Below, piece by piece: positions 17,804-27,262 of a stretch of DNA of 64,000 nucleotides. The translations under genes and the position numbers were made by a program. Each line of letters opens with the position of its first letter. The stretch's first letter is position 1. The notes under the pieces are model-generated. The model saw nothing but the letters and a program-made list of their open reading frames with translations, did no database searches and had not been told where the DNA came from. The DNA is from UBA7236 sp964463165. Its GTDB lineage: Bacteria; Bacteroidota; Bacteroidia; Chitinophagales; BACL12. The DNA is taken from positions 1-64,000 of the forward strand of contig CAYXBK010000009.1 of NCBI GenBank assembly GCA_964463165.1. Reading direction: 5' to 3'.

Positions 17804-18973
17804 TTATTCCTTTAAAAATTGAGCGGTGCAGAAACGACCATCTCCGATGAATTTTACAAAATAAAATCCGGCCGGAATTTGATGCACCTGAATTACATTT
17901 TCATTTCCGGTAAATTGCATTTCAAGAATGAATCTACCTTCGATATTATATATTTCCGCACGATTATATTTTTCATTTGTCTGAAAAAATAAATATTCGT
18001 GCACAGGATTGGGGGAAATATATATTTCATTTTTTACATGATTTTGAACGGCTATTGTAATCGTATCATACACAATTTCCCAACCGATTTCATCGAGAAC
18101 GGCAAGCGTTAAAGGGCCGGGCATATAATTGGAAGTTGCGGGCGCTGCAAAAGGCGTCATTAATTCATTCGGATCACCAACCGGATAAGCGGTTTCTTCC
18201 CAATGTGATAAACTTGAACCCAATGTAAATGTGCCTGGCGCATAAATCCGTCCCCGTTCGCCGGCATTATCTTCCAAAACGATCGGACTATTGAAATAAA
18301 CAAGATTTGTAATAAATGCAGTACCCAAAGCATCGGAAGGATTTTCGAGGTTGGTTAATCCCGAACCCGCAGCATTTTCAAGATATGTATCAAATACAGA
18401 AGGAAGCGTGTCGAGTTCGGGCCAGGGAAATGATGTTACAAGGGGAGCAAACGCAGATGCCGGAATGATTCCGAACGAACCGGTAGCGCCCTCCTTATTT
18501 CCCAGACTTAAAAACCCAAGCCCGTGACAGATCTCATGCAATACGGTTGAAACAAAATCATATTGTGCAGCACCCGGATTGCCATCTGTGCCGAAATACC
18601 ATGACGCAAGCGAATTAATAAATATATCCATGTCTGCTTCACCGGGGCTCAGATCAGTTCCGGAAATTGCATTTGCAAGACAGGAAGCATACCAGACATT
18701 ATTTTCCGGAGCGCCCGCAAAATTGAGTTCACCGTTCGGAAAAGTGATACCGAGTTGTCCCGGTAATAATGGTTGGAGATGCGCCGTAATTTTGATCGGA
18801 ACATCGCTGATCAGAAAATTACTCCAGATACCTGTTGCAAATTCAAATGCTGTTTCTGCTTCTGTGGTAAAACCGGTATATGTCATTTCAAAGCTTGCAT
18901 GTTGTGCAATTGCTTTTGTTGAAATTGAAAAAAAGAATTGCAAAACGAGTGCGCCAAACAAAATTGATTTCAT
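17804..18973 (-). CDS. Secreted metallopeptidase-like protein with T9SS type A sorting domain
   Basis: A 389-residue secreted protein with a signal peptide ending about AIAQ. Near residue 145 the segment VLHEICHGLGFLS contains a metzincin-like zinc motif HExxHGxGF. FATGIWSNFL and AVLDEIGWEI flank it as in secreted Zn-peptidase-like families. The C-terminal 75 residues are a type A sorting domain (ISPNPVHEYLFFQT ... AGFYFVKFIGDGRF). It is probably exported by T9SS. Peptidase activity is inferred from the motif only, and a third zinc ligand after HGLG is not obvious. It is divergent from the DUF5686 gene. Confidence 0.8.
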   Translation of the reverse strand: MKSILFGALVLQFFFSISTKAIAQHASFEMTYTGFTTEAETAFEFATGIWSNFLISDVPIKITAHLQPLLPGQLGITFPNGELNFAGAPENNVWYASCLANAISGTDLSPGEADMDIFINSLASWYFGTDGNPGAAQYDFVSTVLHEICHGLGFLSLGNKEGATGSFGIIPASAFAPLVTSFPWPELDTLPSVFDTYLENAAGSGLTNLENPSDALGTAFITNLVYFNSPIVLEDNAGERGRIYAPGTFTLGSSLSHWEETAYPVGDPNELMTPFAAPATSNYMPGPLTLAVLDEIGWEIVYDTITIAVQNHVKNEIYISPNPVHEYLFFQTNEKYNRAEIYNIEGRFILEMQFTGNENVIQVHQIPAGFYFVKFIGDGRFCTAQFLKE

Positions 18974-19032
18974 CCTATAAATCTAAAATTAAATCCCAAG
19001 ATTATGCTAACTTTAGGCAGGGTAGAATCTGC

Positions 19033-21507
19033 ATGAGAGTTTTTTTGATTTTAATATGTGTGCATTTTTTTTATTTAACCTCTTTTACACAAGGTACGAT
19101 CACAGTCACGGGGAATGTAAAAGACGGATCCACATTGGAACCCATTCAGCTTGCAAATATTTTAATTTTAAATACAAATAACGGAACAGTAACCGACGAG
19201 TACGGAAATTTTTCTCTGCAGGCAAGCACCTTAAATGATACGATTCTTATTTCTTATATCGGTTATAAAACAGTAACCATCGCACTAACAGACGCTGCAG
19301 TTCAATCCTATGCAGTACTCCTCATACCCGAAAACCAAAGCCTGGATGAAATTGTGATCCGGCCAAAAGAAGATCCTGCGAAATATATCATGCGTAAAGT
19401 GATTGAGAATAAAAAGAAGAATGATCAGGAATCGATTGACGCTTATAAAGCAAGAGGATATAATAAAATAGAAATTGACCTGGGTAATCTTTCACCCGAA
19501 AATGATTCGCTTAAATCAAAAACGGTAAACCCGTTTAATATATTAAAAGATTATGTTGACAGTACTAGTGATATTACAACTTTTCTTCCCTTCTTTTTAA
19601 CGGAAACCATTTCAGATTATTATTATCGTAAAAATCCAAAAACGAAAAAAGAAGTAATTCTTGCAACAAGAACATCCGGAATAAATAATGCAAGCGCATC
19701 ACAGGTACTCGGAAATTATTATGAGCATTTTAATATCTATGATGATTTCTGGTATTTATTAAGTAAAAATTTTATCCCTCCACTCACGTCTGCATGGAAT
19801 TTTTATTATCGGGTAAATTTATCTGATACCGATTATGTTGATAACGACTGGTGTTATAAAATTGAATTTGAGCCCAAGCAAAAACAGGAAAATGTTTTCA
19901 GCGGTTATATGTGGATCGTTGACTCATCTTTTGCCGTCAAGGAAATTTATATGAATCTCGACAGCACGGCAAATATTAATTATTATAAACGTGCTGCATT
20001 TTATCAGAAATTTGATAACCTGAATGATTCGTCCTGGGTATTGAAAGAAGATAAGCTGATAGCGGAATTTTTACCGACAAAAAATTCCATCAGTTTTATT
20101 GCAAGAAAAACCACCGTTTATACCGACTACACATTTGACCCCGAAATATTTAATGAAGTGATCCGGTTTAAAGATGATATTGTTTACAACGATTCGGTTA
20201 TTAATAATAACGAATCATATTGGGATACAATAAGGCCCGTAGCGCTCAACGAAAACGAAGCCGGCGTGTATGAATTGACAGACAGCCTGCAAAATATACC
20301 GGTTTTTAATTCTGTAGTTGAATTATATAATACCCTGATGTATGGTTATTGGGATCTGGGTTATGTCCGTATCGGGCCACTTGCAAATACACTTAGCCAG
20401 GATGAGGTGGAGGGACTGCGCCTGCGGCTTGGAGCAAAAACCGGCGACCTGATCAGTAAACGATTGTCGATCGGCGGTTATCTTGCTTATGGACTGAAAG
20501 ATCAGGCATTTAAATACGGGACTGATTTCAGTTATGTGATCTCAAAAAAACCATGGCAACAATTTACATTCAATTATGAGAACGATCTGGATGTAAACAG
20601 CAACGATGCCGTAACATTTGGTGAGGATAATATTTTATCGGGTATTTATCGCCGGCGTGAAACTCCGCAAAAAATAATTGACGAGGAAAAATACAAATGG
20701 TATTATGAAAAAGAATGGATCTGGGGCATATCCAATTCGCTGACGCTTACAAATACCAAAATGCACCCGCTCTTTGATATTTATTATGCGAGTGAAGAAG
20801 ATTCAGTTGTAAGTGATATCAATAATACCGAATTAAAAATCGGATTGCGTTTTGCATACCGCGAAAAATTCCTGTTCGATAATTACAGACGATATAGCCT
20901 TGGAACAATTCATCCGATCTTAAAGATCAATTATACTATAGGCATTAAAGGATTTCTTGAAAGCGATTTTAATTATCATGCTATTGAATTCATTTTTTAT
21001 GATGATTTCCCGGTTCGCAGTTTTGGTGTTTTTGATTACAGGTTCAGGGTTGGAAAGGTGTTTGGCACATTGCCGTCACTATTACTTCATTCGCCCGCTG
21101 GAAATGAAACCTATTTTTTTAATGATCAGTCATTTAACCTCATGAATGAATATGAATTCATGACAGATACCTATGCCGAAGTATTCTTTATTCATAATTT
21201 TTATGGCTTCTTTTTAAATAAAATTCCTCTGATACGAAAATTAAAACTCAGGGAAGTAGCAACCTTTAAAATTATCTATGGCGAATTAAGCGAAAGCAAT
21301 CAGGCAATAAACAATTACGCAAATCCAAATGATCCTTTCGCAATTTCTAATACGGCCCCGTCACCCAAACCCTATATGGAAGCAGGCGTAGGGGTTGAAA
21401 ATATTCTTAAGCTATTAAGAGTGGACGCAATTTGGCGGCTCAGTTACAGGAATAGTCCCTATGCTCCAAATTTCGGAGTGCGGCTGGGAGTGAATGTGGA
21501 TATATAA
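19033..21507 (+). CDS. DUF5686 outer-membrane protein with N-terminal carboxypeptidase-like regulatory domain
   Basis: Large outer-membrane-associated protein of 824 residues. The signal peptide is followed by a beta-sandwich CarboxypepD_reg-like domain at about 25-110 (VTGNVKDGSTLEPIQLANILIL ... YIGYKTVTIAL), as found at the head of TonB-linked receptors. The remaining 700 residues match the DUF5686 type: PAKYIMRKVIENKKKND, then many amphipathic strands with aromatic residues that suggest a beta-barrel. No TonB box or plug is evident. Substrate unknown. I chose ATG 19033 because it begins the signal peptide; the frame upstream overlaps the divergent gene. Confidence 0.9.
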   Translation: MRVFLILICVHFFYLTSFTQGTITVTGNVKDGSTLEPIQLANILILNTNNGTVTDEYGNFSLQASTLNDTILISYIGYKTVTIALTDAAVQSYAVLLIPENQSLDEIVIRPKEDPAKYIMRKVIENKKKNDQESIDAYKARGYNKIEIDLGNLSPENDSLKSKTVNPFNILKDYVDSTSDITTFLPFFLTETISDYYYRKNPKTKKEVILATRTSGINNASASQVLGNYYEHFNIYDDFWYLLSKNFIPPLTSAWNFYYRVNLSDTDYVDNDWCYKIEFEPKQKQENVFSGYMWIVDSSFAVKEIYMNLDSTANINYYKRAAFYQKFDNLNDSSWVLKEDKLIAEFLPTKNSISFIARKTTVYTDYTFDPEIFNEVIRFKDDIVYNDSVINNNESYWDTIRPVALNENEAGVYELTDSLQNIPVFNSVVELYNTLMYGYWDLGYVRIGPLANTLSQDEVEGLRLRLGAKTGDLISKRLSIGGYLAYGLKDQAFKYGTDFSYVISKKPWQQFTFNYENDLDVNSNDAVTFGEDNILSGIYRRRETPQKIIDEEKYKWYYEKEWIWGISNSLTLTNTKMHPLFDIYYASEEDSVVSDINNTELKIGLRFAYREKFLFDNYRRYSLGTIHPILKINYTIGIKGFLESDFNYHAIEFIFYDDFPVRSFGVFDYRFRVGKVFGTLPSLLLHSPAGNETYFFNDQSFNLMNEYEFMTDTYAEVFFIHNFYGFFLNKIPLIRKLKLREVATFKIIYGELSESNQAINNYANPNDPFAISNTAPSPKPYMEAGVGVENILKLLRVDAIWRLSYRNSPYAPNFGVRLGVNVDI

Positions 21508-21519
21508 TTTGAAAAAGGG

Positions 21520-21540
21520 GCCCGCAAAGGCACAAGGAAA
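21520..21540 (+). repeat. Short octamer-type intergenic tract
   Basis: CCGCAAAG followed by GCACAAGG fits the octamer pattern NCGCAAAG seen at other intergenic sites in this window. It is only about two units and lies between the DUF5686 gene and the convergent GH13 gene. Confidence 0.35.
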
Positions 21541-21590
21541 TTCAACTGTTTATTAAAATATTTTGCGTTTGACGGATTTAAGTTTTTAAA

Positions 21591-24398
21591 TTAAATCAGA
21601 ACGAGCTTCATCGTTACAACTTTTCCACCGATATTTAATTTACAGAAATAAATACCGCTCTGTGCTTTTTCATTTTGCATATTATTTCCATCCCAGTTGA
21701 AATAAAATATTCCGGCAGGCTGATCAGTATATTGATCATTAAAAATGCTTTCACCCGACAACGAATAAATTTCAATCCCGATATCTTCCGGATAATTTAA
21801 AATTGTTTCGAAATGAAATGCGCCGGATGAAGGGTTCGGATAAACGAATACGGTTTCATCTGAAGAATAAGAAGCAAAAATATTATCGGCAAGCTCCGGT
21901 GTTTCGAGGCGTACATCGGTATATAAACGGTATTCACCCGGGGCTAATCCAATGGTTGCAGTAACATTGGTAACATTGACCGAGTCGCCTGTAAAATATT
22001 CATACCACCAGCCGGTATGCTGAAAATTTGGATTCACAATGCCCGCATAAATATCAAAATTGCCAATAACGGTCACATTCATTCCGGCATCATTTAAATT
22101 AATTCTTTTTTGATTGCCGCCGACATTCAGACTATAATCTGTTGTATTGAATGCGGCATATGTTTTTTTCAATTTGATCAACTCACTCCATACCTGATAA
22201 ATCCGCAACCGGTTATTATCATCAAAATATTCCCAGTGCAATGGTTTATTACAAACACGGCAACCATAATCAATAGAAATATCATAACCCAATTCACCGA
22301 ATTGCCAAATCATTTTTGGCCCCGGGATCGTAAAGAAAAATGCACCGGCCGCTTCCATCCTTGCAAGTGCCGTATTTAAATTCTTCACATTATAATCCGG
22401 GTTTGCCGAATTGCCATAAGTTAAATTTTTAAACATCAAACGTTCTTCATCATGCGATTCCATATAGGTCATCACATGCGGATCATCCCATCCGCGATTC
22501 TGATAAGAGCCCCAGCTTAAATCAGATCCGGTATAACCCATGGTTGCCTGGTTATAATTATAATTTAAATTTCCCCAGAGCATAAATCCATAATCACTTA
22601 ATGTTTCTTCTTCCGAGTTTTCTGCAAAATGCTCAAGAATTAATTTCGCATCAGGATTAATTGCCCATAAAGTATCTCCGATATTTTGCCATGTCGCGAT
22701 GCGGCTTGCATCATACATTCCCCAGGCACCCACATCTCCCAGTGTATTATTTTGTGTATACCCTTTCGATAAATCAAAGCGATATCCATCTATATTAAAT
22801 TCATTCAACCAATAAGAAAAAACACGATTGCGCAAATTAATTGTTGCCTGACTTTCATGATTAAAATCATAACCCACATTATAATCATGTGTCGGTATCT
22901 GATTAAAATACGGTGAATTTGCGGCAGGCGTACCTGCTGCGGCATCCCACCACATTTGAACAAGCGGGCATTGACCAAATGCATGGTTCATTGCAATATC
23001 AAGAATTACCGCAATTCCATTTGCATGACATGAATCAATAAAAATTTTAAATGCATTCCGCGTACCGTAATATTTATCAAGTGCGATAAAAAAACTCGGG
23101 TTATATCCCCAGCTTTCATTCCCTTCAAATTCCATCACCGGCATAAATTCAATTGCATTTACACCGAGGGTTTTTAAATAATTTAATGTATCGGTAAGTG
23201 TCTGGTAATTTCTCGCAGCAATAAAATCCCTTACAAGTAATTCATACGCCACAAGTTCCTCATCGGCAGGCGGTGTGAAATCATTAACAGCCCAAACATA
23301 ATCTGCAATTGCAGTTTGAAATACAGAAACGATTCCCGTTGTTTTTCCGGTCGGATAAATTTTTAATTCAGGATATGTTGCATCGGGTATGGAATTGTCG
23401 TTCCAGGGATCAAGCACTTTTTCTGCAAGCGGATCAGCAACTTTTAATACCCCGTCAATTAAATACTGATACGCATATTCTTTTCCCGGAATTAGACCGG
23501 TTAAGGTCACCCAATAGGTTGCCATATCGGGATCCAATTTCATATATCCATCTGTTGTAATTTTCCAATCACTCTGATCACCAATTACAAAAACATATTC
23601 TTTGAAAGGCGCATATAAAACGAGCGTGGCAGTTGTATCATTTATATAATTCACACCCATTTGCATTCCTGCAGGAACGGGTGCGATAGTAACAGGGGGG
23701 CGGACAAAAAAAGAAGCAGAGTCAATCGTTTCTTCACCATCTGCTTTCGCAATTAATTCGATTGTATTTGTTCCGAATATTGCTGCGGTGAGATCATATG
23801 AAACAGATGAATCGGTTGTGGCAACAACAGGAATATTATTTATTTTGAGATAGAGTGAATCAGAAAAAGTGGATTCACCTTCTATATGCACATTGTCTCC
23901 CGGTTCAAAAATAGAAGGATCAACCGCAGGTGACGTAATAGCGGCATTTAATCCCGGCAGATACACATCAACAAATATATCCGAACCATCTTCTGCCCGG
24001 CCAACAATTCCACCATCCGCGGTTCTGAAAACAAATGCCATTTGAAAAATTGTATCATCTATCGCGGCACCGTAAAATGCACGCAGGCTCACCGGATAAT
24101 CAATCTGGTACAAATTATCACCGATCTCCGTCATCAATACTTCCGGATCGGCTGTACCCCAAATTCCCTGTGTATATTGCCAATCGGAAGGTGAATCACT
24201 GTCCTGGGTAATTAATCCGGTGTGCGCATAAATTGGTGGCGCAACATCTTCCAAAGCACCATTACCTTGTGTTGCATCGAATATTATTGTAACTGGTTCG
24301 TCGGGTGTCGGGAAAATCGGAATAGTTGTAACAACCTGCGCAATAACGGATTGTATGGAGATGGCAATGCAAGCCAGAAGAGTATACCTTTTATACAT
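21591..24398 (-). CDS. Secreted GH13 alpha-amylase-family enzyme with T9SS type A sorting domain
   Basis: Extracellular or surface alpha-glucan-active enzyme of 935 residues. Order of parts: signal peptide (to about residue 20, ending VIAQ), N-terminal beta domains, a CBM48/early-set-like domain (about 240-330, GMQMGVNYINDTTATLVLYAP), the GH13 TIM barrel (about 370-770), and a type A sorting domain. The catalytic trio is visible: the Asp in GYRFDLSKG (about 540), the Glu in LILEHFAENS (about 586) and the Asp in ESHDEER (about 648). ATG 24398 is preferred to GTG 24413 because it opens the signal peptide. It fits with the GT3 glycogen synthase elsewhere in the window, but exact specificity (amylase, pullulanase or branching) is unknown. 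Confidence 0.92.
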   Translation of the reverse strand: MYKRYTLLACIAISIQSVIAQVVTTIPIFPTPDEPVTIIFDATQGNGALEDVAPPIYAHTGLITQDSDSPSDWQYTQGIWGTADPEVLMTEIGDNLYQIDYPVSLRAFYGAAIDDTIFQMAFVFRTADGGIVGRAEDGSDIFVDVYLPGLNAAITSPAVDPSIFEPGDNVHIEGESTFSDSLYLKINNIPVVATTDSSVSYDLTAAIFGTNTIELIAKADGEETIDSASFFVRPPVTIAPVPAGMQMGVNYINDTTATLVLYAPFKEYVFVIGDQSDWKITTDGYMKLDPDMATYWVTLTGLIPGKEYAYQYLIDGVLKVADPLAEKVLDPWNDNSIPDATYPELKIYPTGKTTGIVSVFQTAIADYVWAVNDFTPPADEELVAYELLVRDFIAARNYQTLTDTLNYLKTLGVNAIEFMPVMEFEGNESWGYNPSFFIALDKYYGTRNAFKIFIDSCHANGIAVILDIAMNHAFGQCPLVQMWWDAAAGTPAANSPYFNQIPTHDYNVGYDFNHESQATINLRNRVFSYWLNEFNIDGYRFDLSKGYTQNNTLGDVGAWGMYDASRIATWQNIGDTLWAINPDAKLILEHFAENSEEETLSDYGFMLWGNLNYNYNQATMGYTGSDLSWGSYQNRGWDDPHVMTYMESHDEERLMFKNLTYGNSANPDYNVKNLNTALARMEAAGAFFFTIPGPKMIWQFGELGYDISIDYGCRVCNKPLHWEYFDDNNRLRIYQVWSELIKLKKTYAAFNTTDYSLNVGGNQKRINLNDAGMNVTVIGNFDIYAGIVNPNFQHTGWWYEYFTGDSVNVTNVTATIGLAPGEYRLYTDVRLETPELADNIFASYSSDETVFVYPNPSSGAFHFETILNYPEDIGIEIYSLSGESIFNDQYTDQPAGIFYFNWDGNNMQNEKAQSGIYFCKLNIGGKVVTMKLVLI

Positions 24399-24505
24399 AC
24401 TGTAAAAATACACGGATTAAAGCAGATGAACCATAAGAACACCGATTATCTTTTGTCATTTTTAACCTGAAATGTTGAGATAATTATTAAACAATTAATT
24501 ATAGT

Positions 24506-25222
24506 TTATTTTATGAGAGAGAATTGCCTGATCGAAAGCAGATGAAAATAAATTGCCATTGGCATAAGAAACAAAATTAAAATACCCGGGAAATAGGTGG
24601 GGAGATAATTCATTTCATAGATCCGGAATGCAGAAGGAACAGATGGAATTGCAATTGTAAGAATATTGATTAATGAAATTAACCCGAGCGTATTAAAAAC
24701 AGAAGACGCCATTTTTGCAAAAGCATATTTTTTATATACAATAAATGCGGCGGGAATTGCTAGCAGGCCAATCGCTATATCAAAATTACGGCCGTGGTAT
24801 GTGAGTTCAACCGGAACAAGTTTTTCCTTATATAAAGCCGCCAGAATAAATTCAACAATTATTCTGAACGACTGGACAGCAATAAATAACCAGGGAGAAA
24901 TAAATTGCAATAGACTCAGTGATTTTGATGCATTCGCACGCAGAATTATAATTGCCGTGATAATTACAGGAATAAACCCAAGGAGCATTCGGGGTGGATT
25001 TGTAGCGACAGAAAAAAATCCGGACGAAGCCAGAAAACAAATCAGAATCAAATACAGAAAATAAATTCCGGTAAATCGCAGAATGGGTTTTTTAAAATTT
25101 TGCTGCTGCTGAATGGATGCATTCATATTTATTGTATACCGGATATATATCAGGAAAATAATAAGCAACAGGCTCATTAAAATAAGGCCGATATTAGGCA
25201 GCGAAAATGCGTTGATATCCAT
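24506..25222 (-). CDS. Polytopic membrane protein of unknown function
   Basis: Integral membrane protein of about 238 residues with seven or so hydrophobic helices (for example LILMSLLLIIFLIYI, FTGIYFLYLILICFL, SLLQFISPWLFIAVQ). No motif tied to a named family is recognised. The start is set at ATG 25222 (MDINAFSLP); the frame also holds a TTG at 25246. It lies directly downstream of the Crp/Fnr regulator on the same strand, with an 18-base palindrome in the short gap, so it is a candidate target of that regulator. Confidence 0.65.
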   Translation of the reverse strand: MDINAFSLPNIGLILMSLLLIIFLIYIRYTINMNASIQQQQNFKKPILRFTGIYFLYLILICFLASSGFFSVATNPPRMLLGFIPVIITAIIILRANASKSLSLLQFISPWLFIAVQSFRIIVEFILAALYKEKLVPVELTYHGRNFDIAIGLLAIPAAFIVYKKYAFAKMASSVFNTLGLISLINILTIAIPSVPSAFRIYEMNYLPTYFPGILILFLMPMAIYFHLLSIRQFSLIK

Positions 25223-25271
25223 AAAATGATTTCTAATGAAACACAAAGGTCTTCCTCGCCATTGTAAATCA

Positions 25272-25289
25272 TCTTGCCAAATGGCAAGA
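25272..25289. promoter_or_regulatory. Perfect 18-base palindrome between the Crp/Fnr gene and the membrane protein gene
   Basis: TCTTGCCA, a 2-base AA centre, then TGGCAAGA. It begins 3 bases after the regulator's stop and lies about 50 bases upstream of the membrane protein's ATG. There is no T-run, so an operator is more likely than a terminator. Confidence 0.5.
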
Positions 25290-25291
25290 AA

Positions 25292-25867
25292 TCATTTCTG
25301 TAAAAAATCTTTCCTGATCCGGCTGAGTGAAGTATCTGTAATGCCGAGATAGGATGCAATATATTTTAATGGTGCCTGCTGAATTATTTCGGGGTTTAAA
25401 TGCAGTAATTGCGCATAACGCTGTTCGGCGGTTTGGTTAATCATGGAGATGGTGCGCATTTTTAATCCGACTAAAGTTTTTACCAGCATTGCTCTTCCCG
25501 CTTCGCGGAATTCTGGTAATGCATGAAATAAATGATTGAGTTGGTCGAAAGTTAATATCCAACCGGTGCAATCAGCAAGTGCCTGAATATTTTCTTCAGA
25601 TGTTTTGCGTTGAAAAAAAGAAGCAGCTTCAAATACTACTGATCCTTCAGAATAAAATTGAATTGTTACTTCGTTGCCTTCCGTATCAAATAAATAAGAG
25701 CGCATAAAACCTGAAGCAAGAAATAAAAATGCGTCGCTTAGTTTTCCTTCACTTAAAAACAAATCACCTTTATTTATTTCAATAAATTGAAAACGATCTT
25801 CAATCCGGATTGAAACAGAATTCGGCAGGCCGAAGGTATTTTGAAGAAGGGAGATGAGGGTTTGCAT
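25292..25867 (-). CDS. Crp/Fnr family transcriptional regulator
   Basis: A 191-residue regulator with an N-terminal cyclic-nucleotide-binding-type beta-roll (about 20-115: INKGDLFLSEGKLSDAFLFLASGFMRSYL ... GNEVTIQF). A dimerisation helix and a short C-terminal helix-turn-helix follow (about 150-190: YIASYLGITDTSLSRIRKDF). It lacks the cysteines of an Fnr-type iron-sulfur cluster. The effector is unknown, as for many Bacteroidota proteins of this type. A palindrome 40 bases upstream of its ATG and another just after its stop suggest that it regulates itself and the downstream membrane protein gene. Confidence 0.92.
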   Translation of the reverse strand: MQTLISLLQNTFGLPNSVSIRIEDRFQFIEINKGDLFLSEGKLSDAFLFLASGFMRSYLFDTEGNEVTIQFYSEGSVVFEAASFFQRKTSEENIQALADCTGWILTFDQLNHLFHALPEFREAGRAMLVKTLVGLKMRTISMINQTAEQRYAQLLHLNPEIIQQAPLKYIASYLGITDTSLSRIRKDFLQK

Positions 25868-25906
25868 AAAACAAAAATAACATGAAAATGGGCGGTAACT
25901 TATTTA

Positions 25907-25922
25907 TCGCCAAAAATGGCGA
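25907..25922. promoter_or_regulatory. Palindrome upstream of the Crp/Fnr gene
   Basis: TCGCCA, a 4-base AAAA centre, then TGGCGA, about 40 bases before the regulator's ATG. It shares the GCCA...TGGC core with the palindrome after the gene, but the centre is 2 bases longer. A possible -7 box (TATTTTTG on the minus strand, 25872-25879) lies between it and the gene. Confidence 0.45.
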
Positions 25923-25954
25923 AAAATCTTTCACGTTCGAGCGGAAGAATTTAT

Positions 25955-25987
25955 AACCACAAAAAAAGCAAAAGACCACAAAAGGTT
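25955..25987 (+). repeat. Degenerate A-rich octamer-type tract
   Basis: ACCACAAA units recur with an A-rich spacer between the kptA stop region and the Crp/Fnr promoter. It loosely resembles the NCGCAAAG tracts elsewhere and may be a decayed member. Confidence 0.25.
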
Positions 25988-26016
25988 TCTGTTCAGATCA
26001 GCGACTGAATAAAGGT

Positions 26017-26568
26017 TTATTTTAATAGCCTCAAAAATTCCGGCGGCACATGATCGGTGAGCCAGACACCATTTTCTGAAATAAAAAAATCAATGCCGGT
26101 TAAAAAAAAATCATAAGCCAGCACTTCAAAAACAACAGGCTTGCCATGGCGTTTACCGACTTTGATTGCTGTTTCTCTGTCCGCACTTAAATGCACATGT
26201 TGCCTGCTTCTTTTTTCCAGGCCGGAATGTAAAATGGAATTAACTGCAGAGACACTTGTTCCATGATATAAAATTTCCGGAGGCTGCATGGTGGAATAAC
26301 CCAATTCAATTTCAACGGAATGTCCCTGGCTCGCACGTATTTTTTTTAATGATTCGTCGAATGCAAATCTTTTTTTAGAATTTGTATCAACGAGATATTT
26401 CAATGTTTCGAAATCAATTTTATTTCCATGTGCATTTATTTTGCCGATTAAAATCTCAACATCCGTCCATCCGTTTTCATCCAGAGAAATCCCTATTGTT
26501 TCGGGTTGATGCCGCAACACAAGAGACAAAAACTTTGACAGGCGAATATTTTCTTTTTCCGAAGACAT
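26017..26568 (-). CDS. kptA: KptA, RNA 2'-phosphotransferase (Tpt1 family)
   Basis: Removes an internal 2'-phosphate from RNA using NAD+, in two steps with ADP-ribose 1'',2''-cyclic phosphate as by-product. The 183-residue protein has the N-terminal winged-helix part (RLSKFLSLVLRHQPETIGISLDENGW) and the ADP-ribosyltransferase-like part (LYHGTSVSAVNSILHSGL, RQHVHLSADRETAIKVGKRHG). The Arg-His pair of the first motif and the HGT motif are the expected active-site elements. Bacterial members lack the tRNA-splicing context of yeast Tpt1, so the natural substrate is unclear. The gene follows the SRPBCC gene by 9 bases and is probably cotranscribed with it. Confidence 0.95.
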   Translation of the reverse strand: MSSEKENIRLSKFLSLVLRHQPETIGISLDENGWTDVEILIGKINAHGNKIDFETLKYLVDTNSKKRFAFDESLKKIRASQGHSVEIELGYSTMQPPEILYHGTSVSAVNSILHSGLEKRSRQHVHLSADRETAIKVGKRHGKPVVFEVLAYDFFLTGIDFFISENGVWLTDHVPPEFLRLLK

Positions 26569-26577
26569 GAATAATAA

Positions 26578-27081
26578 TTATAGATACTTGTATGGCTCAT
26601 TATGAACCGCTAGTGTTCTTACATTTTCCAAAACACGTTTCATATATGTTTTCCAGAAGGTTTTTGTAAACAACCAGTTTAAAGGATACAGCAATGCAAT
26701 ATCTGAATGCAAGGTATATGTATATTCAATTAATATTTTACCCGGTTCAAGTTCTGTGGTTTTCCATTCGCCGGTAAATTTTGAAAAGCCGAGCATCCAT
26801 GCCTGAAAATCGCTTACTTCAATTTTCCAGTATTTATTTTCGATCCGCTCGATCACTTTATCAACGGATGCAAATCCGCCTTTTTGCGTGAGTGATTTCG
26901 CCACATACACTTTTTTGGTAAATCCGGGTTTGCCCCAGTTTTCATCATCGATGCAATGTGTAACCCGCGGCATAATTCCGTATCCGGTATGAATTTTAGA
27001 AACATCGCAAAGCATCGGTGTTTTAAAAGCACGCTCGAGAGAGCAATTGTAAATGGTGGTGATTTTTATTTTGGTTTGCAT
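26578..27081 (-). CDS. SRPBCC-fold (START-like) protein
   Basis: About 167 residues with the helix-grip outline of SRPBCC/polyketide-cyclase-like proteins. It opens KIKITTIYNCSLERAFKTPML, the typical first strand and helix. A strand-rich middle follows (KVIERIENKYWKIEV, GEWKTTELEPGKILIEYTYTL), then a long C-terminal helix (WKTYMKRVLENVRTLA). These proteins usually bind a hydrophobic ligand, which cannot be named here. ATG 27081 starts just before the first strand; an in-frame upstream start at 27123 would add 14 poorly fitting residues. It is upstream of kptA on the same strand. Confidence 0.75.
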   Translation of the reverse strand: MQTKIKITTIYNCSLERAFKTPMLCDVSKIHTGYGIMPRVTHCIDDENWGKPGFTKKVYVAKSLTQKGGFASVDKVIERIENKYWKIEVSDFQAWMLGFSKFTGEWKTTELEPGKILIEYTYTLHSDIALLYPLNWLFTKTFWKTYMKRVLENVRTLAVHNEPYKYL

Positions 27082-27262
27082 TTTTAATTTTTTCGCCGGC
27101 CTAAAAATACGGTACCACGGCAAATAGATTTTGACCAGAAATAATTTAATGAAGAATATTCCTGAATACCGTTTCGGATATGCGGGAAAAATTTCTGTAT
27201 GTTGAGGGATAAAAAACTGTTTAAGGAATTATTTAAAATATGGCACTTAATAAAATTCTTAT

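Noticed and set aside
18880..19032. Longer start for the DUF5686 protein
   Set aside because: The extension overlaps the start of the divergent metallopeptidase-like gene, and the signal peptide begins at 19033.
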